From G963678255 sp963678255 (GTDB taxonomy: Bacteria; Cloacimonadota; Cloacimonadia; Cloacimonadales; WRIO01), in NCBI GenBank assembly GCA_963678255.2, contig CAXXTW010000002.1, positions 62,001 through 126,000 on the forward strand: 64,000 bases of DNA. The letters are read 5' to 3'. Under the pieces are notes generated by a model. The model saw only the letters and a list, made by a program, of their open reading frames with translations. It searched no databases and was not told where the DNA came from. Shown here piece by piece: positions 53,586-63,739 of the stretch; position 1 is the stretch's first letter, and every line of letters starts with the position of its first letter. The position numbers and the translations under genes are program-made.

Positions 53586-55505
53586 CTATTTCATCATTAT
53601 GATTTTTTGAGTTGATTGATATTTTCCTGCACTCATACGATAGAAATATACTCCGCTTGTACATGGTTTTGAATTGTTATCTAAACCATTCCAAACAACT
53701 GATTGATTTCCTGCTTCTACTTGTCTGTTAACCAATGTTTTTACTAATTGACCTTTTAAATTGAATACTTCAATATTTACAAAAGAAGATTCAACAAGAT
53801 CAAAAGAAATTGTTGTTGATGGGTTAAATGGATTTGGATAGGCTTTTTTCAAATTTGTTGTTAAACCAATTATTGGGGTATCTGGTGTTGTACTTCCTGT
53901 TTTTACTGTTACAGGTCCAAAGAATTCAGTAGTTCCATCAAGATCAGCAGATTGTAACCAATAATAATAAGTTGTATTTTTTTCAAGCTCAACATCTTTA
54001 TGTGTATAATTTTGTGCAGTTGGTTGATTATGAGCTGATATCACTTCATTGTTAATTCTGATTGCAGAGCTTAAATCATCTGTTTCATTTCTGTGAATGT
54101 AGTAACCAAGCATATTTTCTTCTGATTGGGTCGTCCAATTAATACTGACAAAATTACTAACATTAAAAGATGCATTAAAAGATGAAAGCTCTACAGGAAG
54201 TGTAAATGGATCTCCAGCAAGGATTACATCGTCAATTCTCCATAAAGATGAAGTACCTGATCCTGTTCCCGAAGAAGTATATTTAAAAGCAAATCTGATA
54301 TTGTTTCCATGAACTCCAGTAAGACTGATAATTCCTGAATTTGTTACTTCTGATAATATTGAAGTGGACTCAGGCCAAGTGGCTGTTAATGGAGTCCAAA
54401 TCGTTGTTGCTGGGTTTCCTGTGTAATTATCAGTATATAAAAATTCTACTCTCGGATTTGTGATATCTGTATATTGAGTAACACTATTAAAAGAAATATT
54501 TTCATTTGAATAAGCATCTAGATTGTAAACCGGAGATATTAAATAATCCTCAGAGGCTACATCTCCACCATAAGCATTGATTGAGAAGTAATCTGAACCT
54601 AATGTCCAATTTTTATTACTTGAAACACTATATGTCATCCATCCATTATTATCTGTGCCTGTAAATAAATTCTCTGAAGGGATTGAGGTAACCAGTCCGT
54701 TACAGATAACAGCATTTGAAGGTGCTCCTGCAGATATTAAATCAATAGATTCGCTATTATAGGTTGCAGTTAATAAACCAGATTTCAAACGTACATATAC
54801 TGGTGTCGATTCAACCGTTCCATCAAGTTGTGGAATATTTAATGAATTAGTAAAATCACTACCACTTGTTAATGATATTTCATAGGATTCTGGTGCGGTT
54901 ATCGAAATATTCTCTGTGAGGTTCATCCCGCTAACCATAAATGATTGTTCTGATGATGGACCTGATCCCTCACCATAGGAGAAACTTGAAAGAGTATTTG
55001 GTAAAACAATTATCGAAGGTGAAGACGAAATCCCAGTTAATGAGATGGCTCCAATAGCGATATTCCCATTACTTTTTGCAGTATATAGCCATTTAATATA
55101 TCTTGTAGATGGATTTAATGTTGTAAAAGTTTCTGTAATAACTGTACCATTTGGTAATGCTGTGCCTGTTGTTGAATTATATAATTGGACTGTGGTATAA
55201 TCAATGCCATTACTTGATTCCAATAATTCAAAATTTCCAGGAAATCTTGGCTCTGATGTGTTTTTATTCCACTTAATATTAAACGTTAACACATCTGGAG
55301 TCCCTGTAAAAAATAATATTAAATTGTCTTCAGTTGTATCAAATTTCATTTTGGGTGAAGAAGAATAATCTGTACCTAAACCAGTATGAGTTAAACCTAA
55401 AGTAGCAGTTGGTTTGCCTGCATCATAAGCGAAGGGTAAAGAAGCCTGTCCCCAAATTGTTCCAATTAATAGCAATAAAATTGCTATAAAACCTAATCTT
55501 TTCAT
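53586..55505 (-). CDS. Multidomain secreted protein with C-terminal sorting domain
   Basis: The 639-residue protein has a signal peptide (KRLGFIAILLLLIGTIWGQA). A beta domain at about 25-155 precedes a second at about 160-270 (SFSYGEGSGPSSEQSFMVSG, an Ig-like module common in secreted nucleases and adhesins). A jelly-roll choice-of-anchor-J type domain follows at about 275-425 (ENLFTGTDNNGWM to SSLWRIDDVILAG), then a fibronectin-like part (INWTTQSEENMLGYYIHRN). The sorting module is YPNPFNPSTTISFDLVE, VEVFNLKGQLVKTLV-like, SGVYFYRMSAGK and KIIMMK. No enzyme motif is seen. GGAGG precedes the ATG and a strong terminator follows. It is likely a surface or released binding protein. Confidence 0.85.
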   Translation of the reverse strand: MKRLGFIAILLLLIGTIWGQASLPFAYDAGKPTATLGLTHTGLGTDYSSSPKMKFDTTEDNLILFFTGTPDVLTFNIKWNKNTSEPRFPGNFELLESSNGIDYTTVQLYNSTTGTALPNGTVITETFTTLNPSTRYIKWLYTAKSNGNIAIGAISLTGISSSPSIIVLPNTLSSFSYGEGSGPSSEQSFMVSGMNLTENISITAPESYEISLTSGSDFTNSLNIPQLDGTVESTPVYVRLKSGLLTATYNSESIDLISAGAPSNAVICNGLVTSIPSENLFTGTDNNGWMTYSVSSNKNWTLGSDYFSINAYGGDVASEDYLISPVYNLDAYSNENISFNSVTQYTDITNPRVEFLYTDNYTGNPATTIWTPLTATWPESTSILSEVTNSGIISLTGVHGNNIRFAFKYTSSGTGSGTSSLWRIDDVILAGDPFTLPVELSSFNASFNVSNFVSINWTTQSEENMLGYYIHRNETDDLSSAIRINNEVISAHNQPTAQNYTHKDVELEKNTTYYYWLQSADLDGTTEFFGPVTVKTGSTTPDTPIIGLTTNLKKAYPNPFNPSTTISFDLVESSFVNIEVFNLKGQLVKTLVNRQVEAGNQSVVWNGLDNNSKPCTSGVYFYRMSAGKYQSTQKIIMMK

Positions 55506-55688
55506 ATTTCCTCCATTTTTAATTTATCAGTTGTTTGATGTCTCAAAAGAGATTAGAATATTAAAATCCATAGTTTTCTGAACAATGACCCACACTATAT
55601 TAGTAAATTAATTATCTCTGTTTTTTTTAAGATAATTCCATCAGGTTTATAAACTCTCTATAAAACTGATAAGATTATCACAAAAAAT

Positions 55689-56035
55689 TGGTGGAGGTGG
55701 CGGGATTTGAACCCGCGTCCAAAGATATGTCAAAAGCTGAATCTACGTGTGTAGTTGTCTTTAATTCTCGTCTTTCTCATGGAAGGCAATCAGACCATTA
55801 AGATCAACCAGCCCATAAGTTTCAACATTCAATCCGGGACCAGATATCAGTCTATCTGCAGTAGATAACACTCATTTTCAACGTAGCAGCCCCATTGAAG
55901 TGAGCGTAGCCGAGATTAAGCGGCTAAAGCGTAATTTTCGTTTGCATTTATTGCATCCGACCAGTTTTACGAGAAGGTCAGCTCCTCGACACGCATCAGA
56001 AATCCACTCTATCCCTGTCGAATCCAATCACCCCC
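55689..56035 (-). ncRNA. ssrA: Transfer-messenger RNA (tmRNA)
   Basis: On the reverse strand the RNA starts GGGGGTGATTGGATTCGACA and ends with a T arm (GCGGGTTCAAATCCCGC) and CACCTCCACCA; the ends pair as an alanyl acceptor stem. The tag frame at 55945-55916 reads GCAAACGAAAATTACGCT then TTAGCCGCTTAA, giving ANENYALAA. Length of 347 and pseudoknot-like GC-rich segments (GCCGCTTAATCTCGGC, CCCGG...CCGG) are normal. It rescues stalled ribosomes with SmpB, which is not in the window. Confidence 0.96.
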
Positions 56036-56051
56036 GGATGACAGTGTTGTG

Positions 56052-56081
56052 ATAATGCATTTGTTATCATTAATTTGTCAA
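56052..56081 (-). promoter_or_regulatory. Promoter of tmRNA
   Basis: Reverse strand TTGACA (56081-56076), 18-base spacer, CATTAT (56057-56052), about 15 bases before the mature 5' end at 56035. Confidence 0.6.
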
Positions 56082-56328
56082 GAAATATTGTCCTATTTTT
56101 TTTTCTTTCTTGAAATCTCTTTGAAATAATGACTCTATAATAAATTTTATTACCTTATGTAAAAAATATTTGCCTAAATTTATTATGAATTCTAAAAAAG
56201 AAAAAGTGCTCATTGGGAGTTATCATGGAATATTCATATCTATATTAATAAAAAAACTAAGTTAACTAATGAATTCTTACTGATCTGTCATTTACTTTTG
56301 AATTTTTAATCTCTTATACAATTTACTA

Positions 56329-56357
56329 TTGACAAACATAATTTTCTGAGAATAATG
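56329..56357 (+). promoter_or_regulatory. Sigma70-type promoter of the 56390 gene
   Basis: TTGACA at 56329, 17-base spacer, ATAATG at 56352, 33 bases before the ATG. It has the same form as the hutH promoter. Confidence 0.6.
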
Positions 56358-56389
56358 AATAGAATCCTGAATAATTGAAGGGGATTTGA

Positions 56390-56953
56390 ATGAAAAAAGC
56401 TAAAAATATCATAATTATCGTACCTGTTGCAGTTGGTAAAAGTGTTGTGACAGAACAACTATCCAAACTTATTGATAAACCTTTTGTCAAAATGGACGAA
56501 CATAGGCTGGCATATTATAAAGAGATTGGATATGAAGATGATTTTAAAACAAAGATCCTGGAAAAAGAGGGTTGGAGTGGAGTAATGCATTACTGGAAGG
56601 TTTTCGATGCCTATGCTGTAGAGCGATTTGTACATGATTTCCCCGGTTATATTCTGGATATGGGAGGAGGTAGTTCTTATTGTGTATTTCCTGAAGATCT
56701 TATACGTTTAAAGAAAGCCTTTAAAGGAAGTCCTGTAATCCTTCTAATGCCTTATAAAGATATTGAAAAATCCCTGACTTTTCTAAACAGAAGGACTGGT
56801 TGGAAGCGAGTTGGACGTAATATTAACAGGGATATATTAGCTCACCCTTCTAACGAAAATTTAGCTACACATACTGTATTTATTGTTCATAAAACCCCTC
56901 TTCAGATTGCTAGTGAAATTGAATGTATTCTGAGTAATAATTATAGTTTATAA
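56390..56953 (+). CDS. Shikimate-kinase-like P-loop protein
   Basis: The 187-residue protein has a nucleoside/shikimate kinase layout: a phosphate-binding loop in KNIIIIVPVAVGKSVVTEQL at residues 5-24 (the usual first Gly is Pro-flanked Val, so VPVAVGKS rather than GxxxxGKS), KPFVKMDEHRL (the DxD-like substrate site), a central GYILDMGGGSSY, VILLMPYKDIEKSLTFLNRR and a lid-like region with TGWKRVGRNINRD. The substrate is not evident. AAGGGGA precedes the ATG, and it is monocistronic with its own promoter. Confidence 0.7.
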   Translation: MKKAKNIIIIVPVAVGKSVVTEQLSKLIDKPFVKMDEHRLAYYKEIGYEDDFKTKILEKEGWSGVMHYWKVFDAYAVERFVHDFPGYILDMGGGSSYCVFPEDLIRLKKAFKGSPVILLMPYKDIEKSLTFLNRRTGWKRVGRNINRDILAHPSNENLATHTVFIVHKTPLQIASEIECILSNNYSL

Positions 56954-57237
56954 TTAAATTAAAACTGATATAATTGAATAAAGATGGTTATAATCTTATC
57001 CTCAATTGGTTATTTTATACTCAAATAAACAATCAATTTAATAAGTTTAATGATCTGATAATTAAATTTTTAACTTTCATTGCTAATGGTATTGATCAAA
57101 GATAGAAATAATCAACTATTGGTTTGTTTTTTTTCTATTGTTTCTTCTCTTTTAATATTTTAGTACAAGTCTTGATTGATAAAATAAGTTTCTAGGTTTA
57201 CTCTATTAGTTCTAATTCTAGTATATTTGTTAATAGT
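56954..57237. other. Gap without visible features
   Basis: Very AT-rich sequence between converging genes; nothing recognisable before the terminator at 57238. Confidence 0.4.
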
Positions 57238-57267
57238 AAAGAACCCTAACCGAAGCTAGGGTTCTTT
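57238..57267. terminator. Intrinsic terminator of Omp28-like gene
   Basis: AAAGAACCCTA and TAGGGTTCTTT form an 11-base-pair stem with an eight-base loop, 20 bases past the stop of the reverse-strand gene. A-rich and T-rich ends allow use in both directions. Confidence 0.85.
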
Positions 57268-57287
57268 TGGATTGAATGAGAAAGTAC

Positions 57288-59180
57288 TTATTTAACTAAA
57301 ACCATCTTCTTGGTGATAGTGTCTTTACCATCAGAAAGTTTGTAGAAGTAAATGCCATTAGTAACTGTTTTGCCAGTATTGTCTGAACCATTCCAAGTTA
57401 CTTTATGTTGTCCTTGATTACGCATTCCGTTAACTAAAGTTTTTACTAATTGACCTTTAACGTTGTAAATGTCAAGTTTTACATTTTCAGTTTTACTGAG
57501 TTCGAAACGAATTGCAGTAGAAGGATTAAAAGGATTTGGATAATTAGGGTGTAATTTTAAGTTATTTTTTGCAAGTACTATGTCATTTGTTGAAATTGGC
57601 TCAAGTTCTGATAACTTAAGGCTATTACCATTATAGATAAATTTTGATGATGGGTCTTGAATAAAAGCTACTATTTCTAAATTCTCAAAATTCCAAGCTG
57701 GAAGAATGTTCATTGTAAGAGGAATTGTTACTGATTCATTATCAACCAGATTTACCGATGTTCCATTTGCATCTGGAAGCATTTTTCTTTCCACGAAATC
57801 TAATTGAGTTTGTCCTTGCCAAGAAACCATAATGTTTGATTCTGTTAAAGCAAAATGAACGACTGCATCTGGATTCACGAATCTACCAAAACGATTTAAA
57901 ACTACATTTACATTTAAAACATTGTTAACAACTTCACCATCAAAATCAATCGTAAAAGGAGTTTTTACAGCAATTTTTTCTTCATAGATTGGTAAATAGG
58001 ATGTGATCATACTAACAGTATGGTTACCACCTGAAATTGATGATGTCCCATCAAATACAGCTGTAGGGAAACCAGGCATATTGTAATATTGCTCGATCCG
58101 AGCTGTTCCTGTTGGGGTTACATAAGGATCACCATTGTGATATTCAATAACGGCAACATCATGCCCTTCTTCTACTAAATCATCAGCTCCCATTGCAGCT
58201 CCTGGACAATATTGGCACCATGTACCCGTTCCAATCTCAAGGATAACTTTTTGTTTGGGAGTATTGTATGTATCAAACATAACTGATAGAGTATCATTAG
58301 AATTATCTAAGTCACCTATTAAGGCAGAATTAACAAGAATTGTATACATTTCATTTTCTAAGGCTGGAGTAAATGCTGGAAAAGATACTTCACTTGTTTG
58401 ACCAATAGCTAATGTAGCTGGTACTGTTTGTGAATAAACTTCCTGATCAAACTGGAAAATCTTACAAACTACATCACCTGTTTCATCTGTTAAACCATTG
58501 TTTTTTACTTTTACTATTGGGGTCATAGGAGTCCCTGCAGCATATTGCATATCAGCTAAAATTTCTATAGGTTTGAAATCATGTGCTTCTGGAGAATACA
58601 ATAATACATTATCAATATACCATTCATCAATATTATATGAGTTTCCACTGAAATAGAAACAAAGCTGAGTTGTTTCTGAATTTAAGTCAGTACTATCATC
58701 GATCGTTACATTTACTAAACCTGAAACATTGGCTGTCGGATTAATAGACCATATGGTGTTCCATTCTCCTGAATTTGAACGTGTCGCAACACCAACAGTC
58801 ATTGGGCTTGCATACCAATCTACGAATTGTTTAAATTCGAGGGCTAAGGAGGTAATACCTGTTGTATTAATGTTTGGAGTGATTAATCTTGTGAAACCAT
58901 TGAATTGTGGGCTATAATTAAAATGTGCTTCAGGAGCACTACCACCAGCTATGTTTGAGTTGCCTAAACTCCAGTTTGCACTGTTTGAATCAATTGTCCA
59001 GCCTGTTGGAGGGAAAGTAGGACCATTAAATTGCTCATTTAAGAAGGTTTGCCGATTTTGCATCGTTGAGGCTTGACTTTGATAAAGACTTGGTGATTCC
59101 AATTGTCTAATTTCCGCTGATAACATTAATGTTAAGCAAAGTAGTGAAAGAGTTAAAAGGATTGTTTTAAAATTTTTCAT
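57288..59180 (-). CDS. Secreted Omp28/thioredoxin-like protein with sorting domain
   Basis: The 630-residue protein has a signal peptide (KNFKTILLTLSLLCLTLMLS). A jelly-roll domain at about 40-195 (LNEQFNGPTFPPTGWTID to WYIDNVLLYSPEAHD) precedes a CARDB-like domain at about 200-300. An Omp28-like thioredoxin fold begins near 310 with KVILEIGTGTWCQYCPGAAM, which holds a CxxC redox pair. The C-terminal module is YPNPFNPSTAIRFELSK, VKLDIYNVKGQLVKTLVNG, NGIYFYKLSDGK and KKMVLVK. Thioredoxin-like secreted proteins may handle disulfides outside the cell. The frame runs to 59216, but AGGAGG precedes the ATG at 59180. Confidence 0.85.
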   Translation of the reverse strand: MKNFKTILLTLSLLCLTLMLSAEIRQLESPSLYQSQASTMQNRQTFLNEQFNGPTFPPTGWTIDSNSANWSLGNSNIAGGSAPEAHFNYSPQFNGFTRLITPNINTTGITSLALEFKQFVDWYASPMTVGVATRSNSGEWNTIWSINPTANVSGLVNVTIDDSTDLNSETTQLCFYFSGNSYNIDEWYIDNVLLYSPEAHDFKPIEILADMQYAAGTPMTPIVKVKNNGLTDETGDVVCKIFQFDQEVYSQTVPATLAIGQTSEVSFPAFTPALENEMYTILVNSALIGDLDNSNDTLSVMFDTYNTPKQKVILEIGTGTWCQYCPGAAMGADDLVEEGHDVAVIEYHNGDPYVTPTGTARIEQYYNMPGFPTAVFDGTSSISGGNHTVSMITSYLPIYEEKIAVKTPFTIDFDGEVVNNVLNVNVVLNRFGRFVNPDAVVHFALTESNIMVSWQGQTQLDFVERKMLPDANGTSVNLVDNESVTIPLTMNILPAWNFENLEIVAFIQDPSSKFIYNGNSLKLSELEPISTNDIVLAKNNLKLHPNYPNPFNPSTAIRFELSKTENVKLDIYNVKGQLVKTLVNGMRNQGQHKVTWNGSDNTGKTVTNGIYFYKLSDGKDTITKKMVLVK

Positions 59181-59216
59181 AATTCCTCCTGAAATTTTAG
59201 AATATATAATGCACAT

Positions 59217-60142
59217 TCTGTGCCGAATGACTATAAAACATTTAAATTCCTCCTATTTCTTGGGTTTCTCTAAAAGTAGATTGCTCAATAGCTGCCACTT
59301 CAATCTTCTTTTATCAAATTGAATAGAATGTATATACTAAGCACTGAGTAAACTAAGTGAGTAAAGCACAATCTCCCTGATTTGCTATGTCAACGATATA
59401 TTATTACACTATCTAATATTTTACTATACTCTTTTATTGCTCTGGCTTAATTTATGTTTTAACAAGTATTGCTCAATAATGGAAAAGGAATATGCTCAAT
59501 TTTGTATCATTTTGGTTAGATATGGACATTGAATTTTTTCTGCAAAATGGATTAATAAAATAGATTGATTTTCTATAACCAAAATATGAGTAATCTCATT
59601 TCTTTTTTTTGGAAAGAATTTCTAAAATGCTCTCATAGGAGCGTCTTTAATGTGGCTTAAATTCTGTGTAATAAAAAAGAGTTGAGTCAAAAATAACTCA
59701 TCTTTCATAACCTCTTATTCTCATTATTCTGCACCTAATTAAAAAATGTAAAACACAAATAGATAAAAACTTCAAAAACGCTATCTCTTCTCTTCTCCTT
59801 TCCTTCTTCTTGGCTATTGATAGCTTACGCCTTCCTTGGACATTACCTATATTTACTTGATATCTGCAAGTATATTTAATGCGCTTAAAAATAGTAATAA
59901 AAGTCATGTCATGTATATTAGTTATGATAATATAACTAGCAAAATACTATGAAACAATAAGATATGAAAAGTTCATCAATCAAACTAGCTTTTCTTTAAA
60001 ATTATTAGAAAATCTCTTGACCTTCATTTAAAAATCATCTTGTTTTAAGAAATAATAGCGTTATAGGTGTGAAATCTAAAATTTAATCTCAAGAATCGAA
60101 AATGATAAGTATATTTATTTCTAAAATTGCAAATTTCCCTCT
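59217..60142. other. Long gap, no convincing gene
   Basis: A 69-codon reverse frame at 59698-59907 has no ribosome site and low-complexity Lys/Arg content (KKKERRREE), so I do not call it. Otherwise I see only AT-rich sequence. The GH31 start signal lies at the right edge. Confidence 0.4.
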
Positions 60143-60154
60143 TTGGAAGGTGTT

Positions 60155-63100
60155 ATGAAAAATTCTTATTCTCCTATTGCTGATAAAAAAGCTCAAGTTG
60201 TTATCAGGAACGTTCGTTTCACTATTTTGACTAGTCGCATCATTCGAATGGAATATGCTCCTTCTATGACTTTTGAAGATAATGCTTCTTTAGTGGTGAT
60301 CAACCGAAAACTACCGATACCTTCTTTTTCATCAAAAATTATTAATAATATCCTGACCGTTGAAACAGACTTTTTTATTTTAAACTATTCTATTTCTGAT
60401 GAACCATTTACAAATACTACGCTTAATATTAAATTGAAAAATAATAAGTTAGTAAAACATTATCATAAAGATTATTATAAATATCAATGCTGGAAACCAG
60501 GTTTGATTGATCCCTTTAATCTTAAAGGAACAACCAGAACACTAGATGAAACAAATGGGGAAGAGACGCTTACTTTGGATGATGGGCTCATTTCTCCGAT
60601 GGGTTGGTATTTCTTAGATGATAGTAATACTCCTTTATTAGATAAAAATCTTTGGGTAATGGAAAGAATAGATATTGGTCAGCAGGATTGGTATTTTTTT
60701 GCATATGGAGACGATTATAAATCTATATTAAATGATTTTACTCTGATTTCTGGTAAAATATCTTTGCCTCCTCGTTTTGCTTTTGGTTATTGGTGGTCAA
60801 GGTATTGGACTTACTCTGATTATGAGATTAGAGAACTTGTTACAGACTTTAAGAATCACAACCTACCTCTTGATGTTTGTGTGATTGACATGGATTGGCA
60901 TGAAACACATGGATTAACTGCTAAAAAAACTCAGTACGATCAGGTTGGAGAAAGAATAGGTTGGACTGGCTATACCTGGAATAAAAACCTCTTTCCTCAA
61001 CCTGAAAATCTAACTAATTGGTTACATCATCAAGATATAAAAGTAGCACTAAATTTACACCCTGCTTCTGGAATCTCGCCTCTTGAAAAAGCTTATCAGG
61101 AATTTATTAAAGAATATGTACAGAATCCTAAACCAAATATAAAAGAAATCATACCTTTTTGTATTGAAGAAAAAAAATGGGTTGAAGCCTTTTTTAAAAC
61201 TGTCATTGCCCCTCTTGAAAAACAGGGAATCGATTTTTGGTGGCTCGATTGGCAGTCTTGGTTAAAGAATAAGAAAATCGAACAGTTGGATAATACATGG
61301 TGGATTAATCATGTATTTTTTACCGAAAAACAAAAACAATCTCGCGGTTTGCTTTTTCATCGGTGGGGTGGTTTAGGGAATCAGCGTTATCAGATCGGTT
61401 TTTCTGGTGATACTCAAATTAGTTGGGAATCTTTGGCATTTCAACCTTATTTCACTGCAACTGCCGGGAATGTGGGATATGGATATTGGAGCCATGATAT
61501 TGGTGGGCATATGGGAGAACCTCCTTCTGCTGAATTGTATCTCAGATGGTTACAATTCGGAGCTTATAGCCCAATCCTTAGGACTCATGCTTCTAAAAAT
61601 AAGGCTATCGAAAGAAAAATCTGGATGTATCCCGAGGTCTATCCAATGTTAAGAAAAACCATGCTTCTTCGCAGAGAATTAATCCCCTATATCTATACTC
61701 AGGCTCGATTGGCGTATGATCAGGGTGTATCTATTTGTCGGCCTTTGTATTGGGAATATCCAAATTCAAAAGAAGCTTATCAAAAAGATCAGTATTTCTT
61801 TGGTAATGATATGATGATCCATCCCATCACAGAACCCCTAAATGAGTTTGGTTTTGTTAGAAAAACTACATGGATACCGCAAGGTGTTTGGTTTGATACT
61901 GTTACAGGAAATGATGTTGTCGGTCCAAAAAAACTGACACAGGATTATACTCTGGAAGAAATCCCTGTTTTTATAAAAAAAGGATCAATTGTTACTAAAA
62001 TGCTGGTGTCAGATTCTTTGTACAAACCCTTATCAAAAGTCATTCTAGATGTATATCCTGGAGAATATGGGGTTTGTAATCTTTATGAAGATGATGGGGT
62101 TAGTGAAGAGTATCGACTAAACAATTATTCTTTCACAAAAATTGAACAAAGTCAATTGGGTAATAAAATCATTCTGACTATTCATCCATTACTCGGAAAA
62201 TTCCCTCATTCTACCATAAAAAGATCATGGCAAATAAATCTGATTCGATGTATTTGCCCTGTTAAAATTCTAATAAATCATTCTGAAGTTATTCTTGATC
62301 AAAACAATTTATCTTATAATGGGATGAAACTGACTGTTACTTTTTTACCTGAATCAGTTCATACAAATGAAAAAACAATTATCTCCTTTTTGTTTGATAA
62401 TAAGGTTTTTAATACTCATCAGGATTTTAATCAAATCATTCTATTTAATCACAGATTAAAATCTGTTCTTGAATCTATTAAAAATGAAATCAATCGTTTA
62501 GATGCTTTTGCAAACCCGCCTGAACTACTTTTAGCTTTTTCTACCTTGCCTACAAGAATTTCTTATTATCCTCTCACTTTGTTCAAAGAATTAAAATTTT
62601 TCAAAAAGAATTATCTTAACTTACTAATTACCCTGATTAATTATCCTGGAATATGTTTAAAAACCCTAAATCCCATATTTGCAAAACTAAACATCAATAA
62701 TGCATTTTCTTTTGATACAGATATTGTTCTAAAACCTTATGGCTGTTATAAGTGCAAAGTATCTTTTTTACTTGATTCAAATTTAAAAGAATTGCGCTAT
62801 ACTCTTGATGGATCGATTCCTAATCATCATTCAAATATTTATGAAAAACCTTTTTATATTAAAAAAACTGCCCTGATTACAGCTTGTCATTTTGAAAAAA
62901 ATAAGGTTAAGAGTTTTCCTGTTCAAAAGATATTTGTTTCTCAATGGGCTCAAAAAGTCAATTACCTTTACCCATGTTCTTTAAAGTATTCTGGAAAGGA
63001 TAATCTCTCGCTAGTATCTGGAAATTTTGGGAATATCGATGATTATCATCAAAACTGGATAGGATTTGAAGAGGTTGATCCTGTGATAACAATTGAATTT

Positions 63101-63424
63101 ATTAAAGAATTGACTGTTAAGGAGATCTCTGTCAGATTTCTACAGGATAATCACTTCTGGATTTTTGGTCCAAAATCTTTGGTTTTTAAATTATCTCAGG
63201 ATGGTCTTAACTTTCAGGAAGTTTTTAAGAAAACCTATGCAATAAGTGAAAAACAAGATAAAAATGACCCTCGAATTATTTCTATTATAGCTGAGATAAA
63301 GCCATCTAAAAAAGCAAAATACCTCAGAATTCATGCTGAAAATATTAAAGTTTGCCCTTCTTGGCATAAAGCAAAGGGGAAAAAATCCTGGATCTTTATT
63401 GATCAAATCATGCTTAGCACTTAG
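60155..63424 (+). CDS. Glycoside hydrolase family 31 alpha-glucosidase-like enzyme
   Basis: The 1,089-residue protein has a GH31 N-terminal beta domain at about 10-200 and the catalytic barrel at about 205-560: PPRFAFGYWWSRYWTYSDYE, LDVCVIDMDWHETHG, GIDFWWLDWQSW (nucleophile Asp in the WLDWQ segment), HRWGGLGNQRYQIGFSGDTQ (acid/base Asp in SGD) and GYWSHDIGGHMG. A GH31 C-terminal beta domain to about 740, a less clear linker, a chitobiase-like module near 880 (LRYTLDGSIPNHHSN) and a discoidin-like module at about 930-1089 (WIGFEEVDPVITIEF, IRIHAENIK-like end) follow. No signal peptide is present, so it is probably cytoplasmic. The substrate is an alpha-glucoside or alpha-xyloside. GGAAGG precedes the ATG at 60155; an in-frame TTG four codons earlier is unlikely. 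Confidence 0.88.
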   Translation: MKNSYSPIADKKAQVVIRNVRFTILTSRIIRMEYAPSMTFEDNASLVVINRKLPIPSFSSKIINNILTVETDFFILNYSISDEPFTNTTLNIKLKNNKLVKHYHKDYYKYQCWKPGLIDPFNLKGTTRTLDETNGEETLTLDDGLISPMGWYFLDDSNTPLLDKNLWVMERIDIGQQDWYFFAYGDDYKSILNDFTLISGKISLPPRFAFGYWWSRYWTYSDYEIRELVTDFKNHNLPLDVCVIDMDWHETHGLTAKKTQYDQVGERIGWTGYTWNKNLFPQPENLTNWLHHQDIKVALNLHPASGISPLEKAYQEFIKEYVQNPKPNIKEIIPFCIEEKKWVEAFFKTVIAPLEKQGIDFWWLDWQSWLKNKKIEQLDNTWWINHVFFTEKQKQSRGLLFHRWGGLGNQRYQIGFSGDTQISWESLAFQPYFTATAGNVGYGYWSHDIGGHMGEPPSAELYLRWLQFGAYSPILRTHASKNKAIERKIWMYPEVYPMLRKTMLLRRELIPYIYTQARLAYDQGVSICRPLYWEYPNSKEAYQKDQYFFGNDMMIHPITEPLNEFGFVRKTTWIPQGVWFDTVTGNDVVGPKKLTQDYTLEEIPVFIKKGSIVTKMLVSDSLYKPLSKVILDVYPGEYGVCNLYEDDGVSEEYRLNNYSFTKIEQSQLGNKIILTIHPLLGKFPHSTIKRSWQINLIRCICPVKILINHSEVILDQNNLSYNGMKLTVTFLPESVHTNEKTIISFLFDNKVFNTHQDFNQIILFNHRLKSVLESIKNEINRLDAFANPPELLLAFSTLPTRISYYPLTLFKELKFFKKNYLNLLITLINYPGICLKTLNPIFAKLNINNAFSFDTDIVLKPYGCYKCKVSFLLDSNLKELRYTLDGSIPNHHSNIYEKPFYIKKTALITACHFEKNKVKSFPVQKIFVSQWAQKVNYLYPCSLKYSGKDNLSLVSGNFGNIDDYHQNWIGFEEVDPVITIEFIKELTVKEISVRFLQDNHFWIFGPKSLVFKLSQDGLNFQEVFKKTYAISEKQDKNDPRIISIIAEIKPSKKAKYLRIHAENIKVCPSWHKAKGKKSWIFIDQIMLST

Positions 63425-63739
63425 AAATTATCATTTTTATTTTGTGGTTGTTCTAAAAAAACCTCGATTATAAAATTAAAAGTATAAACGAAAGAACTTA
63501 GTTTGTGATTCTAATATGTCATAGTGCCTAACCCGCTTTAAGCTTCTCCTTTTCATGCTTTTAGATCTTTTAGTGGTTCTTAACCTGGATATCACAGATT
63601 CAATTATATTGAAAAATATTCTTTTGCAGAATTACTGCTGGAAAATCAATCAATAAGCAATTCTGCTATTTTTTAACTTGACTGCTGGGTATAGTAATAA
63701 TAAATTAACTTTAAATTATTCTAATAAATAGGAAGGAAT
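63425..63739. other. Gap without visible features
   Basis: AT-rich sequence with no clear hairpin. It ends in a GGAAGG ribosome site for the next gene. Confidence 0.4.

Noticed and set aside
59698..59907. 69-codon reverse ORF in the long gap
   Set aside because: No ribosome site, low-complexity Lys/Arg content and no neighbours in operon; not supported as a gene.
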